This document shows positions 1 to 10,828 of a stretch of 64,000 nucleotides of DNA, piece by piece. The notes under the pieces are model-generated. The model did no database searches, was not told the DNA's origin, and saw only the letters and a list, made by a program, of their open reading frames with translations. The stretch covers positions 79,814,291-79,878,290 of the forward strand of contig CM043948.1 in the NCBI GenBank assembly GCA_014529385.2, written 5' to 3'. The DNA is from Adiantum capillus-veneris (taxonomy: Eukaryota; Streptophyta; Polypodiopsida; Polypodiales; Pteridaceae). The first letter of the stretch is position 1. Every line of letters starts with the position of its first letter. A program made the translations under genes and the position numbers.

Positions 1-1020
1 AGTATGGTCTGAGTTTTAACAATTCTCCAAGGTAAGAGTGTATTGGATGAGTGTAGACATGATTGAATGAACGTTGTCTACTTCTAGGGTCTGTTCAACG
101 CTTTTTACTTGAGTGGTCTTACACACTATGGATTCATCTTCGTTATCTCCCAAGTAAGAAGGTAATGTTTGCAAGGTCAATGGTTTTGACATTACTGAAG
201 CTTCATATCTGCAATCCCCGTACAAGGATGTACATCCATATTCACATTAGAAGGTAGGTTATCCAACCAAACTTCCTCTATAGGAGTTGACTTTAGCGTT
301 AGGCTCCCATCATTGATCTCTATAACTTTTTTCCATAAGTGTCCTGGCCACTCTTCCTCTACAAATGGAATTCCGTCTAAGGCATCTTCCTTGTCCCGTA
401 CTATAAGTTTTGGTTCTTTTGTTTCAAGGTGGGGTTCTGCCACCACATCGGATTTTTCTTTAGTGTCTCTTACCACAAGCTCCTCAGGTTTGCAATACTT
501 TCAAGCTTGGGTTTTTGTTTTTTCAGCACTTATTGCGCGATTTCTTACCAAATTTTGATAAGCTTCCAGGTTAGCTGCTTCCATGTCTGGAGAAGGATAG
601 TTTACCATTTGTTTTCCATGTTTTGGCCTGCTTTAAGTCCTACCTGGTAGGCTTCCAAGGCGGCATTAATAGGCTAAAAATTTTTATCAACCAGAATGGA
701 TCCTCCAGATTTCATGGTTGTTTCCTTGATTTCCCTTCCAGTTTCTTTCAACTTTTCTTGGAATAGCTTTTTTGTTTTCTACTCGATTTCAACCCGTTGT
801 TTTTGTTTTCTCATCTCGTATCTTTTGGTTCTTCTTCTTTTGATTCTTTGAGAGGAAACTTTCATATTTTCCGAATAATCAGAGGAGTTGTGTTTCTTCT
901 TCTTGGCCGAGCTCTAGTGATTACCTTGATTGGAATAATCGGTTCACTCTTTGATGAGCTACTAAGTATCACTTGGATTACGTTTACTACTATTTTACCC
1001 TTGTTTAAAGGATTTTTAGG
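1..1020 (-). pseudogene. Element A: gag-protease linker and start of protease region (decayed, runs off the left edge)
   Basis: Reading down the minus strand, this stretch aligns by eye with the better preserved ORFs of element F at 64000-61628. Shared landmarks are a GG.(I/V)LVDK motif near 700, the pair EEEWPGHLWKK / EEQWPEKLWKA near 350, and TLQTLPSYLGD / SLRTLPQYMGD near 160. The order matches F, so the protease domain should start just outside the window. Several in-frame stops and shifts break it, and the longest open piece is about 94 codons (192-476). It is a dead copy, probably from the same retrotransposon family as F. The family match rests on several collinear motifs rather than on an alignment score. 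Confidence 0.7.
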
Positions 1021-1750
1021 ACAATCTTACGAAAAGTGTCCTCCCTTTTTGCACCATTTTATTCAATAGGCTTCAACTGGTTTGAGGTTTTTGTCAGGAT
1101 CTCGACATTCATTTTTCCAGTGATCATCTGCACCACAATTATGACAGTTTTCTGTTCTTGGCTTAATCATGGGTATTACCATGGAAGGTCTGACATCCTA
1201 CATAATACATTGGTGCAACCTCTGGTGGAGCATAAGTCATGATTTCTTCCATTGGTGGTGGATGTGAATTGTACCTATCTCCTTCTACCATTACTATAGA
1301 TGGACTAGGCTCAGTATAGGGTGTAACAGGCACTAATGCTTGTTCATCTATGACTCCTTTGGAGTGCATGTACTTTAGAGGCATTACATTATGTCATGGA
1401 TACGGAGGTTGTTGACCCAACACAAGTTGAGGTCTTTCCATACCCATTGGTGGTCTTTGAGCTTGGGCCATATTAGGCTGATATCTATATATGGGTTGTC
1501 CTTGTGGCCTCATGGGCGCGTACTGAACATTCCCATCATACTTTGGTCTGAAGTAGCACTCGTGGGTCTCATGGTTGGTCCATTTACCCTCAATAGCACA
1601 CCATTTTTGTGGCCTAATTGGTTGTCCCTGTTGAGGTACTCCTTGTCCTGGTCCCTTCATAGGTGATTTTTGAATGCTGTTCATCATGTCGTTCATCCTT
1701 TTGAGCATGTCTTCTATGGCTGAAAGTGGTGTTACAGCAGCCGTTCCCAC
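1021..1750 (-). pseudogene. Element A: Gag nucleocapsid region with zinc knuckles
   Basis: A Pro/Gln/Met-rich segment (1394-1750) holds a Cys/His cluster beginning KWCAIEGKW. It is followed by a clean CCHC zinc knuckle at 1105-1146, reading C-HN-C-GADD-H-WKNE-C (CX2CX4HX4C). A second knuckle at about 1021-1053 keeps the C-X4-H-X4-C half but has lost its first Cys and carries a stop. A TGA at 1063-1065 separates the two. CCHC knuckles bind the genomic RNA in Gag of LTR retrotransposons. The position after the Gag core and before the protease linker is the normal order. Confidence 0.8.
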
Positions 1751-1921
1751 TTGTGTTGGTTTAGTAGATGTTGTTTTCTTGCTTTGGTTATCCTTAAGGG
1801 CATCTTATTCGTTGAAGATATTACAATTGTCTCCTAAGTCAATAGCATCTGACACACACTCTTCTAGGGTTGTATGCTTTTTACTGTAGAGTATAGCATG
1901 AAGTTCTTTGCTTAGCAGTCC

Positions 1922-2239
1922 CTATAGAAACAAGGATACAAGTTGTTCTTCTGAAGGTAACTCTAGCCCTGGGTATCTGGCAATGTATTGTTTCATTCGA
2001 GTTGCACAATCCCTAACAGACTCACCATGTTTCTGTTTAAAGCTGTAGATTTGAGCTACCGTATTATGTTTGATCCCCGTTTTGGAACAAGCAGCTAAAA
2101 ATCCTTGAGCTAATGCGTTCAAATCCATGATTGACCTTGGTGGAATGTTTTCGTACCATGTCAATGCTTTTTCTTCTAATGGCATTCCAAACCCCTCGAA
2201 TTGAGTATGAAAATCGAATATACGTTCTTCTCTTAGCAC
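1922..2239 (-). pseudogene. Element A: Gag capsid-like core (Retrotrans_gag type)
   Basis: This open piece of about 105 codons has the usual plant Ty3/gypsy Gag core pattern: an F...F.G...EKALTWYENIPP segment, then a helical stretch with Q..SFKQKHGESVRDCATRM and QYIARYPGL. The pattern (aromatic W/Y-F, then Q.KQ..ESV..(F/Y)..R) is that of the retrotransposon Gag family that packs element RNA into virus-like particles. It lies between the N-terminal Gag part (2487-3151) and the nucleocapsid (1021-1750), all on the minus strand. Frames do not join cleanly, so the gene is broken. Confidence 0.8.
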
Positions 2240-2486
2240 TTTCTTAAAGCTTGCTAACTGGTCGTATGGATCCCCTAATCCACTCTATTTTTTGACCCAT
2301 TTTTGAAAATTAGCTGGTCTGACGCGTCTATTTGGTTCAACTCCCAGTCTTCTAGCAGTTGGTCCTATTCCGAGTCCTTCAAACCAGCCTGTTGGAAATA
2401 TTGACTCATGTAGTCATGCTGGCCTTAGTGTCACCCGGTTTTCTACATAATGAGGTGGTTTCTAGTTTCTTTACATTACTCTCACA

Positions 2487-3151
2487 TTATCTCTCACGGT
2501 GTTCATCTTTTGGAATTGTTTCTGGTCCTTGTTCCAATATCCAATCCCTTATGGAATACCCTTGGTATTTGGTTTGTTCTACCTCCTCAAGAGTCATCAT
2601 AACAAAGTTTTTGTTATAACAATCCCTAAACAGGTAGATTGGTAGGCTTGCTGACCCCTTATCTTTGATCTTGAAGATATAGATGATCTTCATGGCCATT
2701 AGATGTCCTGGTTTGGCATGCGAAGTCCACAAAATATCTTTTATGTTTCTATCTTCCCAACAATAAACTTTGATCCTAGGATTATCTGTACTAAGCCGTT
2801 TCAAAGGCTTCAAATCTACTTGATCGTATCCCTCAAATTCTAAAGTTGGTGATCCTTCTTTTGCTGACATATCCGGGATTATGGTGTTTACTTCTAACCC
2901 CCATTTGTCTACCACATCAGGGTTTTCAACTTTACATACAGAGTTCTGTTTCTATCCGAGTACATTTCTCCTTGTTTGTTTTCCCTTATCTCTTCTTCGA
3001 CCTCATTACCATGGTCATCAATGCGAATAGCATACTCTTCATTGGGGTCCAAGTAAACATGGGCTCCATGGAGGTTAGTCTTGTAAAAACAGAGTATATG
3101 CTTATAGCGCATTGTCGTTCCGGTTTTTGAGTGAGTTGAGTAAGAAGACAT
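2487..3151 (-). pseudogene. Element A: N-terminal part of Gag
   Basis: Two overlapping open pieces (2909-3151 and 2487-2915) follow one another with a frame change. The first starts with an ATG at 3151 (MSSYSTHSKTG) and is the first good start below the leader and PBS, so I take it as the Gag start. The second is acidic, rich in K/D/E, and contains LTLEFEGYDQVD-like and YCWEDRNIKDILW stretches. I do not recognise a named domain. The assignment rests on position between the PBS-bearing leader (3152-5184) and the Gag core. An alternative is an extra N-terminal ORF specific to this family. Confidence 0.55.
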
Positions 3152-5184
3152 TTCGAATGTTGAATCTTAAAAAGTGTATGAGACTTCTTCAAGAATTGTG
3201 TGCAAGGAATTGCCTTGATTCACGCTTTCTTTGGTGGATACTCTACCAGAGGTTTCTTCGAGTATGCCCTGATTTCCTAGTACACGACCAGATCCAAGAG
3301 TCATATAGACTTATGAAGCTCTGGATAGAGTACTCACCTTTGGATTGACTTGTCATCAATTTTCACTTGATTTGATTACAACTTTTTGTCAAGCCACTGA
3401 TTCCTCATCTGCAACCTGATTCCTGTACAAATTTGATCAAGTTAGCCATTCTTCTGTAAAGACAGTAGAGTTTTTGCTAACTCTCGTGATTGGTCTATGT
3501 GTATCACTTCAAATCGAGCTATGGGAGTCAAAATTTGACTTTCAGATTCGAATTTAGCAAAAAATCAAAGGTTTAATCTGCATCTAAAAACTGAGTGAAC
3601 ATGTACCGGTTTGATCCGATTGAACCCAAAATTACCCGCTGGCTTTATATTATGTTGGTCTAACACTGTATAAGTTCAAAAGTCAAAATTGATGTCTCTG
3701 AATAGCAATAGTAATAATCGTGATTATTTACTTTTGTTAGTTTTTTGCAATTTTTGGATTGGTTTAGCAAGTATACAACTTGTTAAAGTCCCTCGACAAG
3801 TTTCAACACGTTTGGACGAAATCTGATCAAGTTTATCAACTATTTTGTGTCCGTAGACTCTGATTTCAAGAATCTAGCTTAAGTCTCACTTTTGTGATCC
3901 AAATTTCACCAAAATTGATTTGTGAGGTCTACTTGATGTGCTTGACCTTGTAGTATACTCAAATGTGCAAATTTCTCAAGTTTTGAAGCAGATGTAAATA
4001 ATCGCGATTATTTTGTCCAGCTATATTTTTACAACTTTTTGTCCCAAATTTGACACAGACTGTTAAGCACCTCAAGTTAAGGTCACTAGCCAAGTTTCAT
4101 CAATTGTGGACAATTTTTGGTCAAATGGTCGTCAATTTTCTGTCCACAGACTAACTTTCCTAATTTGGTCACAATGTTCAATCCAGTGATCCAAATCTTA
4201 CCAGCTTTGGTTTGTGGCCTTATTACAACATGGTTAAACTAGTGGTATGTTGACTTGGTCAAAAAAGTTGAAATATGGGACAGATGTAAATAATCGCGAT
4301 TATTTATGACTGACAACTTTTTGCATCTTTTTTGTCAACTGAGTATGTACACATGTTTATCACATCAATATAAGCCTATGAATCAAATTTCAACAAATTT
4401 GGGCAAATTTTTCCCCAATTTACACTCAAGATTCAAATAGTCAGTCCAAACTTTAGTTTTTTGCCAGTTTGGTGATCCAAATCTTATGGGCCTTTACAAA
4501 AGTTGTTTGTATACATGTAATGAGTCAATGGTGTGAACCTTGGTCAATTTGGAGCAGAAAGTCAATAATCGTAATTATTAATTTCAGGCTTGAAATGAAC
4601 ACTTTTTTGCATTTTTTTCAAAGACAGTCTTTATAGGAGCTATTTTAAGCCTATAAATCAAGTAAAAACTTAATTTGGCCTAAAATGTCAAGAAAAACTA
4701 AATAATGTGAGTTTTGGCCAACTCTTGAAATTTTACCTCGAAGTGTCTTTGAGCTTACCAACTGGTTCAAACAACTTTTAAGCTTACTCTCTAGCCAGAT
4801 TGAGTGGTTTTGAGTCTTTTCGTGCTATTTCTAGCCGTAGACCTGAAATTCTGCAACTTCCAATAACAACTCGCACTTGATTCTTTCAGAGAGAGCAATG
4901 TTCTGAAATCCACCTCGGATTCTACTTACCCTACTCCTAGATTCTCATGCAATGGGATTGTGGAAAGTGTCCACAAACACTGGTTTTCTTTTCTGAGCAC
5001 TGATCTTAAGACTTATCGCATCTACCAATCATTCTCAAAATCCTAATCTATTTCTATAATCCTACAATCCTAAAGAAACTCAGCAAGTACGATTACTTCC
5101 AAGCTACCTCTACACAGCAAAAGATGACAATCTTAAGCTATGCGGTTTCTAAAACAAAGTTTTGAACTCTAAATGTCTCTTCGA
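3152..5184 (-). other. Element A: long untranslated leader between PBS and gag
   Basis: About 2 kb without a credible ORF lies between the primer-binding site and the first Gag start. It is AT-rich and made largely of diverged tandem units of roughly 275-292 bp. Each unit contains phrases such as ACAACTTTTTG, GTGATCCAAAT and a terminal palindrome (listed separately). Long leaders are common in plant Ty3/gypsy elements. Here the internal repetition is the notable feature. Confidence 0.6.
3713..4579. repeat. Four copies of a 16-bp palindrome at ~285-bp spacing in the leader of element A
   Basis: The palindrome AATAATCGCGATTATT is perfect at 3997-4012 and 4289-4304. It appears with one change at 3713-3728 (AATAATCGTGATTATT) and as AATAATCGTAATTATT at 4564-4579. 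Start-to-start distances are 284, 292 and 275 bp, matching the period of the surrounding diverged tandem repeat. Two copies are preceded by AGATGTA. The palindrome is better conserved than the sequence between copies, which suggests either a protein-binding site or a constraint on RNA structure. That function is inference. Confidence 0.8.
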
Positions 5185-5202
5185 TCCCCGATAGCGGCGC
5201 CA
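5185..5202 (-). promoter_or_regulatory. Primer-binding site of element A (tRNA-Asp-like)
   Basis: On the minus strand this reads TGGCGCCGCTATCGGGGA. It resembles the plant Athila/Tat-type PBS TGGCGCCGTTGCCGGGGA, usually assigned to tRNA-Asp, with three differences that are all transitions. It lies 2 nt inside the presumed 5' LTR end, the expected place. This fixes the element on the minus strand with its 5' end at higher coordinates. Confidence 0.8.
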
Positions 5203-5204
5203 AA

Positions 5205-5540
5205 TGTGGGATACATGTCTAACCTCACCATCCTATCTTATTGCAGTGTTAGCAAGAAACACGATTAATTTGTCAATCCATGGGATGAAGCTAACCCGAC
5301 TACTGAATAGAGGCTACAAGAGGTTGTCAATCTCTCGAAAAACATATACCAACTCGCATCTAACTCAAGCTAAACTCAAGTGACTGAAATCACCAAAAGC
5401 CAATCGATCATTGGCAAACAAATCACATCCGTTACAGCATCAAATGACATCCAAACGTAATGAAACTTCTAGGACATGTTTATAAGACCTTAGCACACAT
5501 GCCTATGGTCTCAAACCCCACTTTAATTCAAGAAGACTTT
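5205..5540 (-). mobile_element. Element A: partial 5' LTR
   Basis: On the plus strand the segment begins TGTGGGATACATG directly beside the PBS, so on the minus strand the LTR ends CATGTATCCCACA, with the canonical CA end. The outer end is not seen. Near 5540 the sequence changes to plus-strand pol of element B. The partner LTR lies outside the window. The right boundary is therefore a junction estimate. Confidence 0.55.
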
Positions 5541-6300
5541 TTTTTATCTCTCCTCTCCAACATGAGGATGTTATCCTAGGGGCACCATGGTTCAACCGCA
5601 TGGCAACATGAAGTTTCCTGAAAGGAGAATATATTTCACCTATAGGAAAAAGAGCATAAACATAGATGCTAATGAGTCGGGGAACACCATATCCCTGGTG
5701 AATATGCTTGCTTTTGATAAGTCAATGAAAAGCTCTATTTTTGCCGTATATAATTTTTGTTAGAGAATCTATAAATGATTCTAATGTTTTCACAAGTAGC
5801 AATAAATGGAATCAAGAGGAATTAGAGTTGTCTAATTTCCTAAATGGATTCCAAGATGTTTTCATTGATGACATCCCTAGTGAGCTACCTCCAAAATGAG
5901 GGGATGATGACCATGCAATAGAGCTTCTACTAGGAAGCTCACTGCCTAATAAACCTCCTTATTGAGTTTCACAAGCTCAACAAGAGGAGAGCATGAGGCA
6001 AGTGCATGAATTGGTGGAGAAAGGGATGGTGAGTCCTAATTCCTCTCCATTCTGTTCACCACCAGTACTTTTAGTGTAAAATAGATTTGACATATATCAC
6101 ATGTGTGTCGACTATAGAGCACTAAATACAATTCTATTAAGAAAAAGAAGATTTCCCGTGCCACAGGTAGAAGATCTATTTGATAAGTTACAAGTTTTGG
6201 TTTGACAAATGCTCCAGACCCTTTAAACTCATGATGGACAAAAATCTTCAGGCCACTCAAATTCTCTTTAGGAGTACAAGTGACACCTCCACGAAATCTT
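5541..6300 (+). pseudogene. Element B: end of protease and N-terminal reverse transcriptase (broken)
   Basis: Translation near 5567 gives DVILGAPWF, the C-terminal retropepsin signature (ILGxPW). A spacer leads to ELPP and LLLGSSLPNKPPY, then the RT entry region with EKGMVSPNSSPF, CVDYRALN and FPVPQVEDLFDKLQ. These are typical of Ty3/gypsy RT motifs before the first catalytic Asp. After about 6200 the sequence jumps to a later RT motif, so the palm core with the YxDD box is deleted. Several stops and shifts are present. Gag and most of the protease are missing, so the element is 5'-truncated. Confidence 0.85.
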
Positions 6301-6307
6301 TCAAGTT

Positions 6308-7139
6308 GTGAGAGAGAATAAGCTTTTCATTAATCAAAAGAAAAGTGAATTTTTCCTACAAGAGATTCAATTTATAGGTCACATTATCTCTCAAGATGGT
6401 ATCCGTATGGATCCATCAAAGTTGGAGGTAATAAAAGCATGGCCTAATCCAAGGAATCTACATGAGCTAAGAAGCTTTATTGGTATGTGTGCATACTGTA
6501 GATGCTTCATAGCAAAATTCTCTCAAATAGCAAGACCATTGCATGACTCAACAAAGAAGAATGTTAAGTACTGATGGACTGCTAAAGAACAAAATGCTTT
6601 TGACAAGCTCAAAGATAAGCTTACCTCCCAAGGAGTCCTTATGATTCCGGGTCTCTCAAAGCCATTTGAGGTCCAATGTGATGCTTGTGATGATTGCCTT
6701 GGAGCAGTTTTGCTTCAAGAAGGGCATGTGCCATAAGAAGGGCATGTGCCATAGTATATGAGAGCCGAAGGCTCAATACCGATGAACGCGTCTTGGGCGT
6801 ATACAAAAAAGAGCTTTTAGCTATTCTACATGCCCTAGACACATGGCAGCACTATCTCTTGGGGGATCCATTCATCTTAAAAATGGATCACAAAGCCTCA
6901 AGAAATTCATGACGCAAACCAAGCTCTCCGGCAAACAAATGAGGTGGAAAAATTTTCTTTCGCAATTTAAATTTCATATTGCTCACATTACTGGCAAGCA
7001 CAATCAAGTGGTCAATGCACTTTCACAATGGCCAAGGGTAAATGCGGTGTCTATAGCAACTCACAATGATCTATCTTTTATGATAGATGAATATGATATT
7101 GACCAATACTTTAAGTACGTAATTACAGCCTTTGCATGA
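6308..7139 (+). pseudogene. Element B: RT thumb/connection and RNase H
   Basis: An 88-codon piece (6308-6574) carries the post-active-site RT signature KSEFFLQEIQFIGHIIS, then LHELRSFIGMCAYCRCFI and PLHDSTKKNVKY. RNase H follows, with FEVQCDACDDCLGAVLLQEG near 6670. After a small duplication (GHVP repeated near 6723 and 6739) come ESRRLNTDERVLGVYKKELLA, WQHYLLGDPFILKMDH and FHIAHITGKHNQVVNALSQ. The RNase H Asp and Glu motifs are recognisable. Frames change at about 6575, 6730 and 6900, so no functional enzyme is encoded. Confidence 0.88.
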
Positions 7140-8368
7140 GGGAAGAGAAAAGAACCATTCACCTTGAAGGATGGTTATTTTCCAAATAGCAATAAGCTAT
7201 GTGTTACTCACCCATACAATAATAAAGTCATGTATGTATCCCATTCTTCTCCTTATGCGGGGCAAAGAGGGATTCCATAATCTACTCTTCAAGGAGTAGA
7301 AATGTATTTCTGTTGGTCTACCATAAAAAGTAAATTTACAAGAGTATGTTTCAAAATGTGTGGTATACCAAAAATTGAAATTTGATAAGGGAAAGCAACT
7401 TCGAGTGTTTTAGTCGACAGGTTTAGCAAGAAAACACACTCTATGCCTATCAAAAATACTATTAAGACACATCAAATGGCAACCCTCTTTTGATCTCAAA
7501 TTTTCAAGTATCATGGCTTGCCAACATCCATAGTGTCGGACAAAGATCCTAGAATGACCAATAATTTCTAGCCTGGTCTCTTTGAGAATCTAGGAAGTAG
7601 ATTAAATTTCTCTTTCGGCCTATCATCCACAAACGAATGAAATAACTAATCTAGAAATTCTATAATCTACTAAAAGACTATGTCATGGAAGTAGATCAAT
7701 GTTCTCAATGAGATAAGTATCTACCTCTTATAGAGTGTGCGTACAATGATATGTACTTCTATGGGGAAAGCACCTTTCAGGGTTAAAGAGGGAAGATCCA
7801 AAAGTCCCTTACTACTCAAAGTACATGGAAAGATCTTTGCATGATGAATATAGCCAAGACTCACAAGAATCTTTTCGAAAGATTAAAGAGGTTATATCCA
7901 TCTCAAAGTAAAGGCAAAAAGGGCTACTGCTAATAAGAACAAAAGAGCCTTAGCCTTTAAGGAAAATTATTGGGTCTTACTAAAGTTTCTCAAGGCTCAT
8001 CTAAGGCATACTACGGGCAAGAATCCTACGAGCCACCAAGAGTATTATGCTAAACTAGCAAAAAGATACTATGGTCCTTTGTTTTAAAATTCTTAAGCCA
8101 ATCAATGAGATGGCTTATTATTTAAAGTTTCCCAATCATTGGCTCATTCACAATGTTAACCATGCGGGGCCTACTCAAGCCTTACAAAGGAGAGCCACAA
8201 AAAGAACCAATAATTGAGGACCGACCAGAGATCGAAGATCAAGAAGAGGTGTTGTAGCCCAAATTGATTCTTTGACACGAAGACAAGGCACTAAGAAACA
8301 GTAAGATTATCCAATGATAACTTGTTAGGTTTAAGAATTATCCTTTAAAAGATGCTAGATGCATGCAA
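7140..8368 (+). pseudogene. Element B: integrase remnant and chromodomain-like C-terminus
   Basis: The zinc-binding region is visible but decayed (HSSPYAGQRG, then EMYFCWSTIK near 7240-7330). The catalytic core is too broken to list its acidic residues. The C-terminal part is clearer: KRALAFKENYWVLLK near 7940, YYAKLAKRYYGPL near 8045, then a HW.IHN...H linker. Near 8321-8368 it reads LVRFKNYPLKDARCMQGT, matching the aromatic-cage end of the chromodomain of plant chromoviruses. Chromodomains steer integration to heterochromatin. There are many stops and small indels. Confidence 0.8.
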
Positions 8369-8776
8369 GGAACCTAGCTTAAGGATAATATGAACCTTGT
8401 CAATGCTTACAATGCTAAACTAAAGTAAGAAAATGAAAATGAAGAATGTTTTGGTCTTATAAGAATCATTCTCTTTCTTTTATTGTACACAAAATTTAAG
8501 AAGTATTCATGCTTAGGATTCTGTTTGTGATGACGATGTCTCTCAAACACCAAGTAGAACTTGTCACTCTACTTTGGAAGTATGATATGGACGAAAGAGC
8601 AGACACACTTGCGGCAAGTAAGTCTCCTGAGCACCAAATGAACTAGTCATCCATTCTAAAATGATGTCATAAGGTAAAAACGGATCCTCTACCCGCTAAG
8701 AAACATGGACTAATGACTAGGCTTTATCTTCTCTCCCTCATAGTCGAGGACGACTATGATTTCAAGAGAGAGTTAA
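8369..8776 (+). other. Element B: 3' untranslated region ending at the polypurine tract
   Basis: No ORF of interest is present. Near 8745-8776 the sequence runs GAGGACGACTATG and TTCAAGAGAGAG before the LTR. A GAGGACGA block followed by a purine-rich stretch just before the 3' LTR is typical of plant Ty3/gypsy elements. The purine tract here is short (AAGAGAGAG) and probably mutated. Confidence 0.6.
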
Positions 8777-8880
8777 TGTCATAAAATATAATATCTAACT
8801 TTACCAAATGATTTTCTCATATTAAACTAATCATTCAATATGCCAAGATAAAAGGGAAACAATAGTTAGGATATACATAT

Positions 8881-9075
8881 GTGCTTCTAGAGCTATCTCA
8901 ATAGAGGACCAAAAGGAGAAATGGTTACATCTTGATAGGGGTTCAAAAGGAGACGGTCTACCAAAGATAAATGTGCAATAAGTGCTTCTAGATTTACCTC
9001 AGAAAGGGACCAAGAAGAGATATGGTTACATCTCAATAGGGGTCCAAAAGGAGGTAGTCTATAAAAGAGCAAAGT
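8881..9075. repeat. ~101-bp tandem duplication inside the LTR of element B
   Basis: GTGCTTCTAG starts at 8881 and again at 8982. Both are followed by a collinear series (ATGGTTACATCT, then ATAGGGGT.CAAAAGGAG). The second copy leads into the TATA-like box at 9059. The copies are diverged. The sister LTR at 26584 keeps only traces, so the duplication may be specific to this copy. Confidence 0.65.
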
Positions 9076-9582
9076 TCATCTTATGGAGCTTAAAAGACCT
9101 TAGGGTTAGCTTCATTAAAGACCTCCAAACATTAGTGTTAAAAAGTCCTTTGACCTTAGGTAAGCGAGGGCTGACCTTGAGGTCGGAATCCTACCCAAGC
9201 ATGAGATGCTTGTCAGCTTGCTAACTAAAGTGCTTAAAGTGTTTGTGGGAACCTTGCCCAAGCTTGAGGTGATTCTCATGCTTAAATGACTAAGGTTCTT
9301 GAAGTGTTCAATCCAAAAATAAACTCTCAAGAGGCATAAACGGTTTCCATGATTAATTGCCAAAGTGCTTGAAGTGTTAAATTCAAACCAAATGACTTAA
9401 GAAGCATAAAAGATGCATGTCAAAATCCTCCACATGTGGCCCTCATGATGTGCTTGAATCCTATTGGATAGGCTTTAAAGGGGTCCAATGAGAATTTAGA
9501 TGCATAAAAATATATAATCAAGTTTTTTATCTCAAAGAGAAAAAAGAGGACACATGTGCAAATGATATAATTAAATAATACA

Positions 9583-9663
9583 AGAGAGAGAGAGAGAGAG
9601 AGAGAGGTGGACCAAGCACGAGAGGGGGGTATACTCTCCCACACACACACACACACACACACA
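9583..9663. repeat. (AG)n and (CA)n microsatellites in the LTR of element B
   Basis: An AG run covers 9583-9607 and a CA run covers 9641-9663, separated by a short GGTGGACCAAG-type spacer. The sister LTR (near 27410-27470) has shorter AG and CA tracts at the same place, so the seeds were already in the LTR and later expanded. Confidence 0.9.
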
Positions 9664-10384
9664 TTCTCTCATTGTGTGAAGTGAAAAGTGCAAGAGCTCC
9701 ATCTCCTTTTCCAAGCTTGTTGAGAAGTGGAGAGTCTACACCAACACTCTTGGCTATGGAATGCAAATCCAACCAAGATCCATGCTTCAATTCTTAAGCT
9801 TTCCATCTTCTTCATATTCATTACTACGCTATTATGCTATGCTAATCAAGAAGAGTGATGATAAGTGAGGAACTATTTCTTTCTCCTATGGATGATTCTT
9901 CTTCCTCTCCCCTACCCTCATTCCCTCCTAGCTCTCTCCACCTTCGAAGGTGTTTGAGGCTTGGGATAGTTAATGTTTTTTGCAAAGTTTATGTTATGCT
10001 CGTGATGCATGAATCTTTCCATCTTCATAGCATCACCAAGGTCACAAGGAGCACAAAGATTGTATTGTACCAAGTTTCTCTTGATGGGAGAATCTATAAT
10101 ACAAACGCCTTTTGTAGGGGGGACAGGCTCCAAGTAAATCCAGTCCTCAACTGACAACTATTGTCATGTTCTCTAATACTCTCTCTCTTGAAAAATTATT
10201 GTTCATGCCAAGTTAATTAAATACTATGTTCATGTTGCTACCATCAATTAAATTCACCCTCTATGTTCTCAAAGTAATCTCACAAAAATGCTCACTCTAA
10301 ATCTCTTAATTCCGCTATTCCAAAGCTCATAGGCCATTCCCATTACATCATGTCAATATTTAATTGCTCTGTTATTTGACTACA

Positions 10385-10828
10385 GAACCTTCAAAAAGGA
10401 AGCCTTGGTATTGTGCAAGTGTAAGACCTTCTGTGCTTTTCTTATCTCTCTTAAGCATGTAACTTTCTGAGAGAATCTCCTTCTCTTTACAAGTGGGAAT
10501 TTTATATCAACCCCTATCTTGGCCTGTTGCTTGGGGGATGCAACTCTCTTATCTCCTTGTGAGCTTTCACATGTGACTGTTGGATTGAAATGAACTAGTG
10601 TTCCGTTCACATCTCCTGGCTTGACATTTTCTCTAGGAACCTTCCTTGCACTTTTCTTGGTCCTGCCATGTCTATAGACCTTTAAGGAGAAAAATATATA
10701 AACACATTCAAAAAAAATTATTAAAGTGTTTTTAACAAAAAAATACACAGAAATACGTTGATTTCATCCCACAATATATCACATATCTTTATTAGTTCAA
10801 AAGGAGATACTCTCCATACACATCTATG
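10385..10828. other. Unassigned stretch after element B
   Basis: No recognisable gene. A 122-codon minus-strand open frame exists (10380-10748), Lys/Arg-rich and without known motifs; it overlaps the LTR end by a few bases and I do not accept it as a gene. The last ~90 bp (TCCCACAATATATCACATATC and following) already look like the spacer of the hairpin array that starts at 10829. Confidence 0.4.

Larger units (their letters stand above)
8777..10384 (+). mobile_element. Element B: 3' LTR (about 1.61 kb)
   Basis: The LTR begins TGTCATAAAATATAATATC after the polypurine tract and ends GACTACA (TG...CA). A second copy of the family lies at 26584-28179 and is collinear. Shared blocks include ATGATTTTCTCAT near the start, GATGCAAATCCAACCAAGA near 9759 and 27585, and TTGATGGGAGAA near 10080 and 27910. 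A TATA-like CTATAAAAGAGC lies at 9059-9070. It contains two ~101-bp tandem copies near its start and AG and CA microsatellites in the middle. Confidence 0.82.

Noticed and set aside
9855-10154. Open frames on both strands at the end of the B LTR
   Set aside because: The sister LTR at 27700-28020 does not keep them; they are non-coding LTR sequence.
10380-10748. 122-codon minus-strand ORF
   Set aside because: No motif or neighbour supports it, and it overlaps the LTR end.
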